From Gluconobacter frateurii (GTDB lineage: Bacteria; Pseudomonadota; Alphaproteobacteria; Acetobacterales; Acetobacteraceae): a DNA stretch of 64,000 bases. Of this stretch, positions 1 to 11,926 are shown one piece after another. Location: the NCBI RefSeq assembly GCF_002723955.1, contig NZ_BEWN01000006.1, forward strand, positions 1-64,000, in the 5' to 3' direction. The first letter of the stretch is position 1. Every line of letters starts with the position of its first letter. The notes under the pieces are model-generated. The model was not told the origin of the DNA. It was given only the letters and a program-made list of their open reading frames with translations, and ran no database searches. The position numbers and the translations under genes were made by a program.

Positions 1-27
1 AAAATGCATTCTGACGTCTCTTTTTTC

Positions 28-3000
28 TCAAAGTTCCTTATTCGCCCCCGAAAGCTGCCATGCTTCCTGAAAGCGCAGCCTTGTTCCGGGGCCCATACGC
101 CCCAGACCACACGCCTTTCTCATTTCTCCCAGCGCCTCTTCTTCATCCATCCCTTTGGCGCGCTGCTCATCAGCCAACGCTGTCAGCATTTTAAGAGGCA
201 GCTGGGCTGGATCGAGGCTTTCTCCGGCAGCCGGACCACGGAACACAACAGGCGCATAAGGAGCATCCTCGGTTTCCCAAAAGAATGTCCCTGCTCTCTC
301 CTCTGTCCGCCCCAATGTCGTCGGAACTGCCGCTAGCACTCTTTCCCGGATCTGACGGCCGGCCCGGGCAAACCCGTGAAGTCTGGCAATCTGCTGGACC
401 AGCGCTGTTTCATGAACAACGCCTGACCCTTCGACAGTCTGACGAATCAGATTCTGGAGCGTGGGCAGATAATCCTCCTCTCCAAAGCGGTTTCCATCAG
501 CGACCACATGAATCTCTGCTTCCGTCTCACTCTCAGCCTTAATAACTTCGGTCGCCTGCGGAACATCCAGTGCAAAGCCCGCATAAAGAACCGTTTCTTC
601 AGGAACACCCTCTGCCAACTGAGTCTCGGTAGCTTCGGGCAACTGACACTCTTCAATTGCGGGCACCCGTTCTGTCCTGATGGCTTCAAGCCTCTGCTTC
701 AAGGCCTGATCCAGTCTTTCGACTTCCCTGGAAGCATTCAGCCACCAGTCCGTGGACCAGACTCTCAGGATCACCCATCCCAAAGTTTCCAGAACGGCCT
801 GCCGCAATCTGTCGCGGTCTCTCGCAGTGGCACTCCGATGATAGGTCGCGCCATCGCATTCGACACCAGCCAGGAAGCACCCCGGCATATCTGGATCCAC
901 AACACCGAGATCAATCCGGAATCTGGAAACACCAATCTGCGGACGGACATCCCACCCGCGCTGCCTCAACAGGGCTGCGACTTCCAGTTCAAAACGACTG
1001 TCCGCTTCCCCTACTGATCCCTGATGAAGACCAGTCAGAGCACCCGCACCGTGTTCAGCGAATGTCAGGAACTTGCGGAGATGCAGCACGCCTTCGGCAG
1101 AGCTTCTGGACGGGTCAATCTGCTCAGCTCGGAGTGATCCGAAAACAACCAGTTTTTCCCGCGCTCTCGTGACAGCCACATTCAGGCGTCGTTCACCCCC
1201 TGCCCGGTTCAGCGGCCCGAAGGACACATAAGGCACGCCTTTCAATTCGGGAGCGTATGTCAGGGAGAAGAACATGATGTCACGTTCTTCTCCCTGCACG
1301 TTCTCCAAATTCCGGATCAGAACAGGTTCGGCACGATCTTCGCTGAAGAACGGGACAAGAGACGAATCTTCCCTCTGGGCCTTTTCAAGCAGATCCGTGA
1401 TGAGGGTTTGCTGCTCTCCATTGAACGTCACAACACCGATGGATTTTGCACCGTCGCTTTTTAGATGGGCCACGACAGCATTTGCCACAGCGCGCGCTTC
1501 AGCCGGGTTGGTTCGGCTTCCACCACGCTGATAATTGCCATCCTCCACAAATCGGAACGAGACAGCCTGGTCCTTCGTCACGATTGACGGAAAGGTAATC
1601 AGATCCCCGCCGTAATACTGACTATTCGAGAAGGCGATCAGGCTCTCATGTCTGCTGCGGTAATGCCATTTCAGGCTGATTTCCGGCACGCCAGCTGCAC
1701 GACATTCATCGAGAATCGACTCCATGTCGCAAAGCTCACCGTCCTCTTCCTCGTTCTCACTTCGAGAGAAGAAGCTGGTCGGCGGAAGCTGCTTCGGATC
1801 ACCCACGACAATAACCTGCCGCCCGCGACCAATGGCACCGATGGCATCCCATGTCGGGATCTGGGAGGCCTCATCGAAGATGACGAGATCAAAAGGCTCG
1901 CTATCAGGTGGCAGGTATTGAGCCACAGAAAGAGGGCTCATCATGAAGCAGGGTGTTAGCGCGCGAACCGCCCTCGGCGCCACAGAGGCCAACTGCCGAA
2001 TGGGCATATGACGCGCTTTTTTCTGCGCCTCACGATGAATCATCACATATTGTGCATCCTGCCGCCGTGTCTCTTCGCCGGGAAGACTGCCACACAGACG
2101 CGCACGGATCAGACGTTTGGCCAGACCCGCAGCATCTTTATCCCACGCGCGGAATTGCCCGATCTGCTCTTCATGGGCAGCAGCGACAAAACCCCGTAGT
2201 CTCGGTTGCTCATCAACGGCCGCCGCCAGCCACCATCGGGCGTAAGCCGCTTCCAGAACGGCCTGAAGACTTTCCGCAGCCACGCGCTCTGCAAGCAACG
2301 CATCAACCAGCGGAGCCAGACCCAAATGCTCCGCCTCATGGCAGGCTTTACGCCAGGCACACCAGTCCCGCAGACTGCGGCCCTGTTCGATCCAGCCAGA
2401 AAGACACTGACCCAGACGGCTCAACCAATCGGCACCGTCAAGTTCAATGGTCAGAACATCACTGCCCGCCAATTCGCTCAGCGTTTGCATGTCAGCGCTA
2501 GCTTCCGAAAAAGCTTGTTGGAACACCGATATTTTTTGCCCGACTGGCCCGCTTTCGGCCAGCAGGTCTCGCCCTTCTGTCAGAAGCTCCGGGAGATGAC
2601 GCCGTACGGACAAAAGCCCCGAGACATCCGGAACACAACTGGCCAAGGACACCCGCATTTCCGTCCCCCAAGCCAACGTTGCTTCGATCTTGGCGAAATC
2701 TGTCGAAAGCCCCTGCCACAAGGAACCAATCTGTTCGCGATGCAACACAGCTGTCAGAGACTGTTCCAGCGCGGAAAGCTCAACCAGGCGGTTTAGTTCG
2801 TCACCCAGATCTTCCGGCAATGCCCCTTTTGCACTGCCCTCCAACTGTCGCCGAACCGCTTTCTGAGCACTGCGGCGGGACAAAAGCCATTTTTCTTCGG
2901 AGTCTTTCCAAGCACACTGGAGTTCAGCCAGTGGAAGCGTTTTTGCCTGTTCCCAACGGACGGAAAGCTCTTGCACCAGACTGCGATGTCGAGCGACACG

Positions 3001-6000
3001 GCTCTGTTCGGCAAGAACAGCTTTTACATTTTCCGCTGCATCGTCCGAGAGCGCCCAAGCGCCAACTACAGCTTCAGGTCGGCGGATCAGCTGACACACA
3101 CCCTCAAGCCGCTGCAGAAACGCCCATGAAAGAGCGTCCCCCCCAAGCCCCAGCGCATGACAAACCTCGCCTGCGGCCTTGGAAAGACTTTCCGCCTGCA
3201 ATTTCAGTTTCTGCGCCTGCTGAAGCAGTTGGTCCTGCCAACGGGACGTCCAGTCTTCCTGCTCGATCCCTGAAAGGCGCGGTGACAGCGCCTCTCTTCC
3301 AAACCGAAGATACAGACTGGAGAGAAGGCTCGTGACGCTCTTCAGGCGTTCCCAGTCTTCCTCGGTGTGAACTTCTGGGCCAGCCCATTTGAGAGCGAGC
3401 GGATAGGTTCCATTTCTGTCCGCTTCAAGCACAGCGCCAATAGCCCGATAGGGCGTCCAGCCATTGTTCCATCTGCGATGAAGATCATGCACATAAGCGT
3501 TCAGATCTCGTCGCACTGCCATGAGGCGACTTTGAGCGGATGTCCATTCAGCCGCCGAAAATTCTTCCCGCACGGATTGCACCTGCTGGAACTGTTCCAG
3601 AACGGCTCCACGCCCGGCTTGAGGCGAAAACAGATCCAGACAGAATTCGCCCAGTCCCACAGACCGCAAACGATTGCGCACGACCTCAAGCGCGGTCCGC
3701 TTTTCAGCAACAAAGAGAACCGTTTTCCCGCGTCCAAGCGTGTCCGCGATGATGTTGGCAATCGTCTGGCTTTTACCGGTTCCAGGCGGCCCAATCAGAA
3801 CAAAGTTCTCACCCGCAGCCGCCCGGGCCACAGCCATCAACTGGGAAGAGTCGGCTTCAAGCGGGCACAGAAGATCTGCGTCATCCAGCACATCATCAAG
3901 CGGCAACGCCTCATCGAACATCGCTTTCGGAAAGGCAGACGCAGCATCGTCTGCTGCCGACACACCATCCAGAAGCCGACTGGCCACCGGATTGATCCGC
4001 AACGCTTCCTGACGCTCCTGCAAATCTTTCCACATCAGGAATTTCGCGAACGACAGCGTCGTCAGGCAAACGCGCTCCTCAACTTCCCATTGCGGAAGCT
4101 GGCGGATCTTGGCTCGGAAAATATCGAAGATCCGCCCGACATCGAGCCCGGCTTCATCGTGAGGGAGTTCGCCTTCAAGCTCCGGAAACCGCATGGCAAA
4201 ATCCTGCCGCAGCACTTCCAGAAGGCTGCCATTGACCCGGCTTTCATCCGTATGCGCCCGCAAACGGAAAGGCGCATTTACGCTGCTGCGCTCCAGAATG
4301 ACCGGTACAAGAATCAATGGCGCCCGAGCCTTACGGTCTTTCCCGCGCGGCTCCCACACAAGCTCACCCAAGGTTAGGAAGAGCGTATTCGCGCCTCCCT
4401 CCTGCTCGGCAGCTTTTGCCTTGCGATAAATCTCGGTCAAGGCGAGCTGAAGTCCGGCCTCCTCACGCGCCACCAGAAGTTCGCCATGCTCAAGCGCTTC
4501 TGCCGCTATCGTGCGGTGCTGATCGTCATGATGACGTTGCTGATGGATGTTCGCGCTTCTGGGGTCTGCCCCATCCATCAGTTCTGGCCGTGCACGCAGC
4601 CTGAGAGCAGGCTTGCGCTCACCTCCCCGCATTTCTGCAAGACGATCTTCGAGTTTCCCCGGATCAGCACAGCAGATTTCAACAATCTGTTTTTCAGACT
4701 TTGGAAGATTCAGAAGCCGACTACGGCCTGAAATATCCAGAAGCCGCTTGCACCAACGCTCCAGTCGGCTTTGAGGCGTAGCCTGCTCCTCATGATCTCC
4801 CAATTCTTCACGAAGATCTGGAGCTGCCTGTAACAGCGGGGCAGAATTTCCTTCGATCTGATCTGCCTCTGACGTCTCTGACGCCGTCACAACCTGTGAA
4901 AGCGGGCGAATACGACGCAAACGAGCGCGATGGATATCGACGACGTCTTCGAATTTTGAGGGCTCTTCCCCGTCCTGAAGCTGGGCCAGTCCATTCTCAC
5001 AGGCTTTGGAAAACGCCGGACAGGACGCGGCCATTACCAGCGTCGTCTCAAAAACACAGACATCATCGAGAGCCACACGATTCCGCAGACCAGGTAGATC
5101 CTGCAGAACAGACGTGCCGGATTGCTCACGCGATAGCCAGAAACCTGTGAAGGCATGCCCTTTGAGCATGATCAGCAAGGGCCTCAGCCCGATCGCCTCC
5201 AGACAAGCTGCGAACAGAAGGGCCGTATCCAGACAGGTTGCCAGGCGCTCCTCGACAATCTGGGTTGGAAGGCGAACCCGTTGCCCATCTTCCACAAAAG
5301 ACGCCGGGGGACTGACATAAGTGATCTTCAGTGCAGCAACCGCACACCAGATGGCCTGTGCCTGTTCCCACGCGCGTTTGCGACCGCCCTGATACCCTTC
5401 AAGTGACGGGGACTGACCGGCGTCCTGCAAAAGAGCAGATGCCGAGCGAAGAATTTTCGCCACGGCTGGATCATTTGGAAGAACAAAGGCTGCCAGAAGA
5501 TCCGGAAGCCCCTGCAAGCCACCCCATTCGCTTCGGCAACGCACCGTCAGGGGAAAAACACGGTCCAGAAGCTCTTTCCGAGAGCCATCTGGTTGAATTT
5601 CGGAAACGCTCAGCCTGACTTCTGCCCGTGTCGCCTCACTGAGAGACGCAAGAAAAGCGCCATCAAGCTCAACATCCAGACGATCTATCGTCTGAAACTG
5701 TCTGGCCCCGAGAGACTGCACACGCCAGCATGTGGAACGCAGCACACTCGGCTGACAATCCAACGTAATTTCGAAATCCCTGAACTCACGATCCGAGAGA
5801 TTACGAAGAGAGAGCTCCAGCAAAACCGGAACACTATTTTCCCAGAGGGCACTACTGACGCTCTCTCGAAGAACCGCATTCAGTTCAAGACAGGGTTCGG
5901 CAGGCAGCTCTGGTGTTGCTTCTGTCTCTGGCGCAGAGGGCTCTTCCGTCACACTTTCAATCGACTGCAGAGAGGCAGGAGCCGGATCTTCAGTCAGGAT

Positions 6001-6027
6001 TGTAGTCTCAGGAGAAGAGTCCGTCAT
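28..6027 (-). CDS. Giant DUF4011-helicase-Vsr-like nuclease-DUF3320 protein (Hhe-like)
   Basis: A 1999-aa multidomain protein. Seen in order: a transglutaminase-like segment with Cys265 (ATCLDT) and His291 (LKGHAF); a DUF4011-type start near residue 422 (RWCKRLLDISGRSRLLNL); a superfamily 1 helicase with Walker A GPPGTGKS near 746-753, Walker B VIFDEAS near 1385, GDPKQLPP after it and motif VI VAVTRAREK near 1590; a Vsr/PD-(D/E)xK-like nuclease near 1677-1780 (RIDLGV, VECDGATYHRS); and a DUF3320-type segment near 1853-1917. About 600 residues separate Walker A from Walker B, as is usual for this family. From memory, this architecture is the single-gene system called hhe in defence-gene surveys. 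An antiphage role is therefore likely but inferred. The gene stands alone, with no restriction or toxin genes beside it. Start at 6027 has a weak GGTGG upstream. Confidence 0.85.
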   Translation of the reverse strand: MTDSSPETTILTEDPAPASLQSIESVTEEPSAPETEATPELPAEPCLELNAVLRESVSSALWENSVPVLLELSLRNLSDREFRDFEITLDCQPSVLRSTCWRVQSLGARQFQTIDRLDVELDGAFLASLSEATRAEVRLSVSEIQPDGSRKELLDRVFPLTVRCRSEWGGLQGLPDLLAAFVLPNDPAVAKILRSASALLQDAGQSPSLEGYQGGRKRAWEQAQAIWCAVAALKITYVSPPASFVEDGQRVRLPTQIVEERLATCLDTALLFAACLEAIGLRPLLIMLKGHAFTGFWLSREQSGTSVLQDLPGLRNRVALDDVCVFETTLVMAASCPAFSKACENGLAQLQDGEEPSKFEDVVDIHRARLRRIRPLSQVVTASETSEADQIEGNSAPLLQAAPDLREELGDHEEQATPQSRLERWCKRLLDISGRSRLLNLPKSEKQIVEICCADPGKLEDRLAEMRGGERKPALRLRARPELMDGADPRSANIHQQRHHDDQHRTIAAEALEHGELLVAREEAGLQLALTEIYRKAKAAEQEGGANTLFLTLGELVWEPRGKDRKARAPLILVPVILERSSVNAPFRLRAHTDESRVNGSLLEVLRQDFAMRFPELEGELPHDEAGLDVGRIFDIFRAKIRQLPQWEVEERVCLTTLSFAKFLMWKDLQERQEALRINPVASRLLDGVSAADDAASAFPKAMFDEALPLDDVLDDADLLCPLEADSSQLMAVARAAAGENFVLIGPPGTGKSQTIANIIADTLGRGKTVLFVAEKRTALEVVRNRLRSVGLGEFCLDLFSPQAGRGAVLEQFQQVQSVREEFSAAEWTSAQSRLMAVRRDLNAYVHDLHRRWNNGWTPYRAIGAVLEADRNGTYPLALKWAGPEVHTEEDWERLKSVTSLLSSLYLRFGREALSPRLSGIEQEDWTSRWQDQLLQQAQKLKLQAESLSKAAGEVCHALGLGGDALSWAFLQRLEGVCQLIRRPEAVVGAWALSDDAAENVKAVLAEQSRVARHRSLVQELSVRWEQAKTLPLAELQCAWKDSEEKWLLSRRSAQKAVRRQLEGSAKGALPEDLGDELNRLVELSALEQSLTAVLHREQIGSLWQGLSTDFAKIEATLAWGTEMRVSLASCVPDVSGLLSVRRHLPELLTEGRDLLAESGPVGQKISVFQQAFSEASADMQTLSELAGSDVLTIELDGADWLSRLGQCLSGWIEQGRSLRDWCAWRKACHEAEHLGLAPLVDALLAERVAAESLQAVLEAAYARWWLAAAVDEQPRLRGFVAAAHEEQIGQFRAWDKDAAGLAKRLIRARLCGSLPGEETRRQDAQYVMIHREAQKKARHMPIRQLASVAPRAVRALTPCFMMSPLSVAQYLPPDSEPFDLVIFDEASQIPTWDAIGAIGRGRQVIVVGDPKQLPPTSFFSRSENEEEDGELCDMESILDECRAAGVPEISLKWHYRSRHESLIAFSNSQYYGGDLITFPSIVTKDQAVSFRFVEDGNYQRGGSRTNPAEARAVANAVVAHLKSDGAKSIGVVTFNGEQQTLITDLLEKAQREDSSLVPFFSEDRAEPVLIRNLENVQGEERDIMFFSLTYAPELKGVPYVSFGPLNRAGGERRLNVAVTRAREKLVVFGSLRAEQIDPSRSSAEGVLHLRKFLTFAEHGAGALTGLHQGSVGEADSRFELEVAALLRQRGWDVRPQIGVSRFRIDLGVVDPDMPGCFLAGVECDGATYHRSATARDRDRLRQAVLETLGWVILRVWSTDWWLNASREVERLDQALKQRLEAIRTERVPAIEECQLPEATETQLAEGVPEETVLYAGFALDVPQATEVIKAESETEAEIHVVADGNRFGEEDYLPTLQNLIRQTVEGSGVVHETALVQQIARLHGFARAGRQIRERVLAAVPTTLGRTEERAGTFFWETEDAPYAPVVFRGPAAGESLDPAQLPLKMLTALADEQRAKGMDEEEALGEMRKACGLGRMGPGTRLRFQEAWQLSGANKEL

Positions 6028-6084
6028 TATGCGCCACCATCACTCGGTAAAGTTCGGAGGAGCATACAGGAAGGTGCCAGACAA

Positions 6085-6125
6085 AGAAAAACCCGCCCGG
6101 TCAAAATGACGGGGCGGGTTTTTCT
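6085..6125 (-). terminator. Strong bidirectional-looking terminator after atpC
   Basis: An inverted repeat AACCCGCCC / GGGCGGGTT has runs of A on the left and T on the right. On the minus strand it ends in TTTTT, so it can stop atpHAGDC transcripts before the giant helicase gene. Confidence 0.85.
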
Positions 6126-6151
6126 TTGGTTTGACGATGATGAGCTCGGCT

Positions 6152-6568
6152 TTAGACCGATGCGCCACCTTCAGCCGCTTCCAGCTCTGCGCGAACGCTC
6201 TGGATTTCACGGCTCAGACGGTCATGTGTGTCCACATCGTTCGGCTCGATCTGGGCCCAGGTGGTCTCCAGATCACGCAGACGATCACGGGCTTCATCAG
6301 CCGACAGTTCGCTCATGAGCTGAGCGGAATCCGCGAGAATGGTGCAGTGTTCTGCGCCCATGTCTGCAAAACCACCGCCCACGAAATAGCGGTCGACAAT
6401 CTTGTCGCCTTCGTACAGGGCCACAACGCCACCACGCAGCTGAAGCATCAGCGGTGCACGGTCCGGCATGGCTGCAATATCGCCCTCCATGCCCGGGACC
6501 ACCGCCATGTCGACCTGACGGTCAACAAGGCGCTTTTCCGGGCTGACGATCTCGATGCGTAGGGGCAT
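6152..6568 (-). CDS. atpC: F1 ATP synthase epsilon subunit
   Basis: 138 aa, the usual length for the epsilon subunit. It belongs to the central stalk of F1 and can restrain ATP hydrolysis. The N-terminal beta-sandwich start (LRIEIVSPEKRL) and GMEGDIAAMP are typical of the family. The C-terminal helical part contains the aligned ARDRLRDLE stretch. It is the last gene of atpHAGDC, 5 nt after atpD, and is followed at once by a strong terminator. Confidence 0.95.
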   Translation of the reverse strand: MPLRIEIVSPEKRLVDRQVDMAVVPGMEGDIAAMPDRAPLMLQLRGGVVALYEGDKIVDRYFVGGGFADMGAEHCTILADSAQLMSELSADEARDRLRDLETTWAQIEPNDVDTHDRLSREIQSVRAELEAAEGGASV

Positions 6569-6573
6569 CAGGA

Positions 6574-8058
<1,485 letters not shown>

Positions 8059-8949
8059 TCAAACGGCTTCTGCGCCGGAGATGATCTCGATCAGTTCGTT
8101 GGTAATGTTGGCCTGGCGTGTACGGTTGTACTTCTGGGACAGACGATCGATCGCCTTGCTAGCGTTACGGCTCGCATTGTCCATGGCAGTCATCCGTGCA
8201 CCCTGCTCACCCGCTGCGCTTTCCAGAAGGGCAGAGAAAATCTGCACCTGGAGGTTGCGTGGCAGGAGATTGGCCAAGAGCGTAGCCTCATCGGGCTCGA
8301 ATTCGTACTGGGCTGCATCCGCAGACGTGTCCACGTTGTCATTTTCAGCAACAGACAGGGGCACCAGCGGAAGCTGGATAGCAATCTGCGACATCGCGTT
8401 GACAAAGCGGTTGTAAATCAGCGTGCAGCGATCGATTTCGCCAGCCTCAAGCATGGAGACAATTTTCTTGCCCACATACTCAGCCTTGTCGAAGCCGACA
8501 TCACGCCCTTCCGTACCTGCCACGCGCTCGACAACCAGATCCGGATATTCCTTCGCAAGAATATCCGCACCCTTGCGGCCAACCGGCAGGAGACGAACAG
8601 TCCGACCTTCGTCCTGCAACGTGCGGATCAGCTGACGCGCACTCCGGACGATATTGGCGTTGAAGCCACCAGCCAGACCACGATCAGACGTCAGAATCAC
8701 CAGAAGATGAACCTGATCCTTACCTGTGCCAGCCAGAAGCTTCGGCAGGCTGGACGCATCTGACCCACGGCTTGCCGCTGCCAGTTCCGCCATCATGCGG
8801 CCCATGGCCTCGGCATAGGGACGAGCCGCCTCAGCCTGGGACTGGGCGCGTCGCAGCTTTGACGCTGCGACCATTTTCATGGCGTTCGTGATCTTTCGCG
8901 TCGATTTGACGCCTGTGATCCGACCGCGCAGTTCCTTCAGCGAGGGCAT
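8059..8949 (-). CDS. atpG: F1 ATP synthase gamma subunit
   Basis: 296 aa, the rotor shaft of F1. The N-terminal helix (MPSLKELRGRITGVKSTRKIT) and the C-terminal helix (MDNASRNASKAIDRLSQKYNR, ending in ITNELIEIISGAEAV) are the conserved coiled-coil ends. A TSDRGLAGGFN motif lies in the middle. It lies 9 nt downstream of atpA and 21 nt upstream of atpD in the same operon. Confidence 0.97.
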   Translation of the reverse strand: MPSLKELRGRITGVKSTRKITNAMKMVAASKLRRAQSQAEAARPYAEAMGRMMAELAAASRGSDASSLPKLLAGTGKDQVHLLVILTSDRGLAGGFNANIVRSARQLIRTLQDEGRTVRLLPVGRKGADILAKEYPDLVVERVAGTEGRDVGFDKAEYVGKKIVSMLEAGEIDRCTLIYNRFVNAMSQIAIQLPLVPLSVAENDNVDTSADAAQYEFEPDEATLLANLLPRNLQVQIFSALLESAAGEQGARMTAMDNASRNASKAIDRLSQKYNRTRQANITNELIEIISGAEAV

Positions 8950-8958
8950 GGACTATCC

Positions 8959-10494
8959 TCAGGCTGCAAAGCGCTTACCGAAAGCTTCCAGCAGCTCCTT
9001 GAGCTTGCCTTCCGTTTCCGGCTTGATCTGGCGATCGTTACGGATGGCTGTCAGGATGGAAGCGCCAGCGCCGCGCATCTCTGTCAGCAGGGCCGCTTCG
9101 TAAGCCACGACCTTGTCCACAGCAACCGGATCGACATATCCACGCGTTCCGGCAAACAGAACCACAACCTGCTCTTCAACCGGCAGAGGGGACGTCTCAG
9201 GCTGTTTCAAGAGCTCAACAAGACGTGCACCACGCTCAAGCTGCTTACGCGTTGCGGCATCGAGATCAGAAGCGAACTGCGAGAACGCAGCCATTTCACG
9301 ATACTGAGCCAGCTCAAGCTTGATCTTGCCAGCAACCTGCTTCATCGCCTTGATCTGGGCGGCAGAGCCAACACGGGACACGGAGCCACCAACGTTCACA
9401 GCCGGGCGGATGCCCTTGTAGAACAGGTCCGTCTCAAGGAAGATCTGACCGTCCGTGATGGAAATCACGTTGGTCGGGATGTAGGCAGCCGTATCGCCAG
9501 CCTGCGTCTCAATGACTGGCAGAGCCGTCAGAGAGCCACCGCCATTGGCGTCGGACATCTTGGCAGCGCGCTCAAGCAGACGGGAGTGCAGGTAGAACAC
9601 GTCACCCGGGAAAGCTTCACGTGCCGGCGGACGACGCAGCAGCAGGGACATCTGACGGTAAGCAACAGCCTGCTTGGACAGGTCATCGTAGCAGGCCAGA
9701 GCGTGCATGCCGTTGTCGCGGAAGTACTCACCCATGGTGCAGGCGGTGTACGGTGCCAGATACTGCATCGGAGCAGCATCAGATGCCGTAGCAGCCACAA
9801 CGATGGAATATTCCATTGCGCCCTGCTCCGTCAGTGTACGAACCAGGTTTGCAACCGTGGAGCGCTTCTGACCGACTGCGACATAGATGCAGTACAGGGA
9901 CTTCTTCGGGTCGCCTTCAGCATTGACCGGCTTCTGGGCGACGATCGTGTCCACCAGAATTGCGGTCTTACCGGTCTGACGGTCACCGATGATCAGCTCA
10001 CGCTGGCCACGCCCGATCGGAACCAGGGCGTCAATGGCCTTGATACCCGTCTGCATCGGCTCGCTGACCGACTGGCGCGGCATGATGCCCGGAGCCTTGA
10101 CCTCGGCGCGACGGTATTCAACGTCCACCAGCGGGCCACGACCATCAATCGGGTTGCCAAGACCATCAACAACGCGACCAAGAAGGCCCTTGCCAACCGG
10201 AACTTCGACCACAGCCTTCGTACGAAGAACCGTGTCACCTTCACGGATTTCATCGCCGTCACCGAATACCACGACACCGACATTGTCGGCTTCGAGGTTC
10301 AGCGCCATGCCCTTGAGGCCGGTTCCTTCGAACTCGACCATTTCGCCGGCCATAACGTTCGTCAGGCCGTAAACACGAGCAATGCCGTCACCGATCGACA
10401 GGACCGTGCCCGTCTCGGAAACGGTCTCGACCTTGTCGAAAGACGCGATCTGCTGCTTGAGGATGTCCGAAATCTCAGCGGGACGGATATCCAT
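8959..10494 (-). CDS. atpA: F1 ATP synthase alpha subunit
   Basis: 511 aa from ATG at 10494, which shares its A with the atpH stop codon (TGATG). A GTG one codon earlier is also possible. The alpha subunit carries the non-catalytic nucleotide site: the P-loop GDRQTGKT is present, as is the PAINVG-like [17 protein letters not shown] segment near residue 375. Length matches the family. The overlap with atpH suggests translational coupling. Confidence 0.97.
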   Translation of the reverse strand: MDIRPAEISDILKQQIASFDKVETVSETGTVLSIGDGIARVYGLTNVMAGEMVEFEGTGLKGMALNLEADNVGVVVFGDGDEIREGDTVLRTKAVVEVPVGKGLLGRVVDGLGNPIDGRGPLVDVEYRRAEVKAPGIMPRQSVSEPMQTGIKAIDALVPIGRGQRELIIGDRQTGKTAILVDTIVAQKPVNAEGDPKKSLYCIYVAVGQKRSTVANLVRTLTEQGAMEYSIVVAATASDAAPMQYLAPYTACTMGEYFRDNGMHALACYDDLSKQAVAYRQMSLLLRRPPAREAFPGDVFYLHSRLLERAAKMSDANGGGSLTALPVIETQAGDTAAYIPTNVISITDGQIFLETDLFYKGIRPAVNVGGSVSRVGSAAQIKAMKQVAGKIKLELAQYREMAAFSQFASDLDAATRKQLERGARLVELLKQPETSPLPVEEQVVVLFAGTRGYVDPVAVDKVVAYEAALLTEMRGAGASILTAIRNDRQIKPETEGKLKELLEAFGKRFAA

Positions 10495-11084
10495 CACGCG
10501 GCTCCCTTCATGGCGTTCTGCAGGCGGGTCAGGCGCCCGGCGATCGAAGTATCAAACAGTGTAGAACCGACACGTACCGTCATGCCACCAATCAGGGAAG
10601 CATCTGTACGTTCGATCATGGACACGCGGCTGTAGCCGGCTTCGGCCAGACGGGCCTGAAGCTGGCTGCGCTGCATGTCTGTAAGAGGCTGTGCGGAACG
10701 GATTTCTGCAACGGTCTCGCCTCGAAGACTGGCATCAAGAGCCAGTACGCCATCCAGAATGGCAGCGAGATCAGCAAGACGACGGTTCGCAGCGATAACA
10801 CCAACAAAGCGACGGATGGCATCCCCAAAGCCGAGCTTTTCGGTCAGGGCGCCAGCAACTTCGCTGGAGCGGTGCGCATCAAGGCGGGAATCTGCAAGAA
10901 ATGTCCGCAGATCAGCGCTCTGGGAAATCGCGTCGCGAAGCCCCCGAACCTGAGCCAGGACGTCAGAGAGTGCTCCCTGCTCCGAGGCATAGTCATAAAG
11001 CGCCCGGGCATAGCGTTGAGCTAAGCCCCCTGTGGGTCCCATCTGCGGCACCTGTGTCACCGTCACACGCGTGTTCCGTCTCAC
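10494..11084 (-). CDS. atpH: F1 ATP synthase delta subunit
   Basis: Up to 196 aa; first gene of the F1 operon. The delta subunit links F1 to the peripheral stalk. The family start is seen at [13 protein letters not shown], and the C-terminal hallmark at [21 protein letters not shown]. The listed start is a GTG at 11084; an ATG at 11042 (MGPTGGLAQ) is only a few residues before the conserved region and may be the true start. No atpI/B/E/F genes lie nearby, so the F0 genes are elsewhere, as is common in alphaproteobacteria. Confidence 0.93.
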   Translation of the reverse strand: MRRNTRVTVTQVPQMGPTGGLAQRYARALYDYASEQGALSDVLAQVRGLRDAISQSADLRTFLADSRLDAHRSSEVAGALTEKLGFGDAIRRFVGVIAANRRLADLAAILDGVLALDASLRGETVAEIRSAQPLTDMQRSQLQARLAEAGYSRVSMIERTDASLIGGMTVRVGSTLFDTSIAGRLTRLQNAMKGAA

Positions 11085-11363
11085 TTTTCCGCCGCAGGAT
11101 GCGGCCGGAACCGGCTTATCCGGTCCCTTGCTTCCAAATCCGTAATAGGATCAGGCACACACGACCCTGCACAGGATTCGTCTGAAACCCGGTCCTCCAC
11201 TTGGCGCCGCCTCTAGCACGCGACCACGATCAAGCGCAACCGAGAGGAACCTGCAAACCGCCGCTCGAGCAGCACATGTTTGCATTTTTCAGGTTCTCCC
11301 TGCCATTTTAGATCATGCACGCACCACTGGCGGCATCAATTTTCCCTACGGTCCGGAGTATAC
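11085..11363. other. Intergenic region between divergent atpH and cupin gene
   Basis: 279 bp without a supportable gene. It must hold the atp operon promoter (minus strand) and the promoter of the secreted cupin gene (plus strand). I could not identify convincing -35/-10 pairs. A ribosome-binding GGAG lies at 11355-11358 before the cupin start. Confidence 0.6.
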
Positions 11364-11900
11364 ATGTCTTTTCAAAAGCGCCTGCATTCCCTTTTGGGCG
11401 CCCTGTCACTCGGCGCACTGCCCTTTGCTGCAAACGCCGCCCCAGTCGAAGACAAACCATCTTTTCCATCCATCGCGTACTGGGACAACTGGACCGACAC
11501 AGATGGCGTGACACACCTTACACACTGCAAATTTTCCGATTTCCACGAGGGCAGCCTCTCTCCCTCAGCAGACAAGGTCTTGCTAGGACGTGCACATACT
11601 GGCTCTGCAAGTGTGACGATGCGGGTACAGCCTCCCAAGTGGAAGGGCGGCTGGAATGAGAGCCATCAGGTTCAGTGGGTCGTACCGCTGTCTGGAATCT
11701 ACTTCGTCCAAGCGATGGACGGAACACGCGTGGAACTTAATCCAGGCGACATTCTGCTCAGCGAAGATCTGAATGCGACCCCCGATCGAGCCGGGCACCG
11801 GGGACATCTCTCCGGCAATGTCGGGGATGACAGCGTTGCCCTGCTTGTCACGCAATTTACGCAGGCGGCACCACTACATCAGCCCTGCCACTGGGAATAA
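11364..11900 (+). CDS. Secreted small cupin-fold protein
   Basis: 178 aa from ATG 11364, chosen because GGAG lies 5 nt upstream and a clear signal peptide follows (SFQKRLHSLLGALSLGALPFAANA, with an AxA cut site near residue 24). The mature part has cupin-like strands: VVPLSGIYFVQAMDG, VELNPGDILLSEDL and HRGHLSGNVGDD. No catalytic residues can be assigned. It stands alone between the atp operon and a tRNA. Function unknown; a small periplasmic ligand- or metal-binding cupin is the best guess. Confidence 0.75.
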   Translation: MSFQKRLHSLLGALSLGALPFAANAAPVEDKPSFPSIAYWDNWTDTDGVTHLTHCKFSDFHEGSLSPSADKVLLGRAHTGSASVTMRVQPPKWKGGWNESHQVQWVVPLSGIYFVQAMDGTRVELNPGDILLSEDLNATPDRAGHRGHLSGNVGDDSVALLVTQFTQAAPLHQPCHWE

Positions 11901-11926
11901 ATCAAATTTTCAGGGGAAAGACCTTT

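Noticed and set aside
3367-4377. A 336-codon plus-strand frame within the helicase gene
   Set aside because: Antisense shadow; the minus-strand frame holds the helicase and DUF4011 parts.
9586-10635. A 349-codon open frame opposite atpA
   Set aside because: Antisense shadow of atpA in GC-rich DNA.
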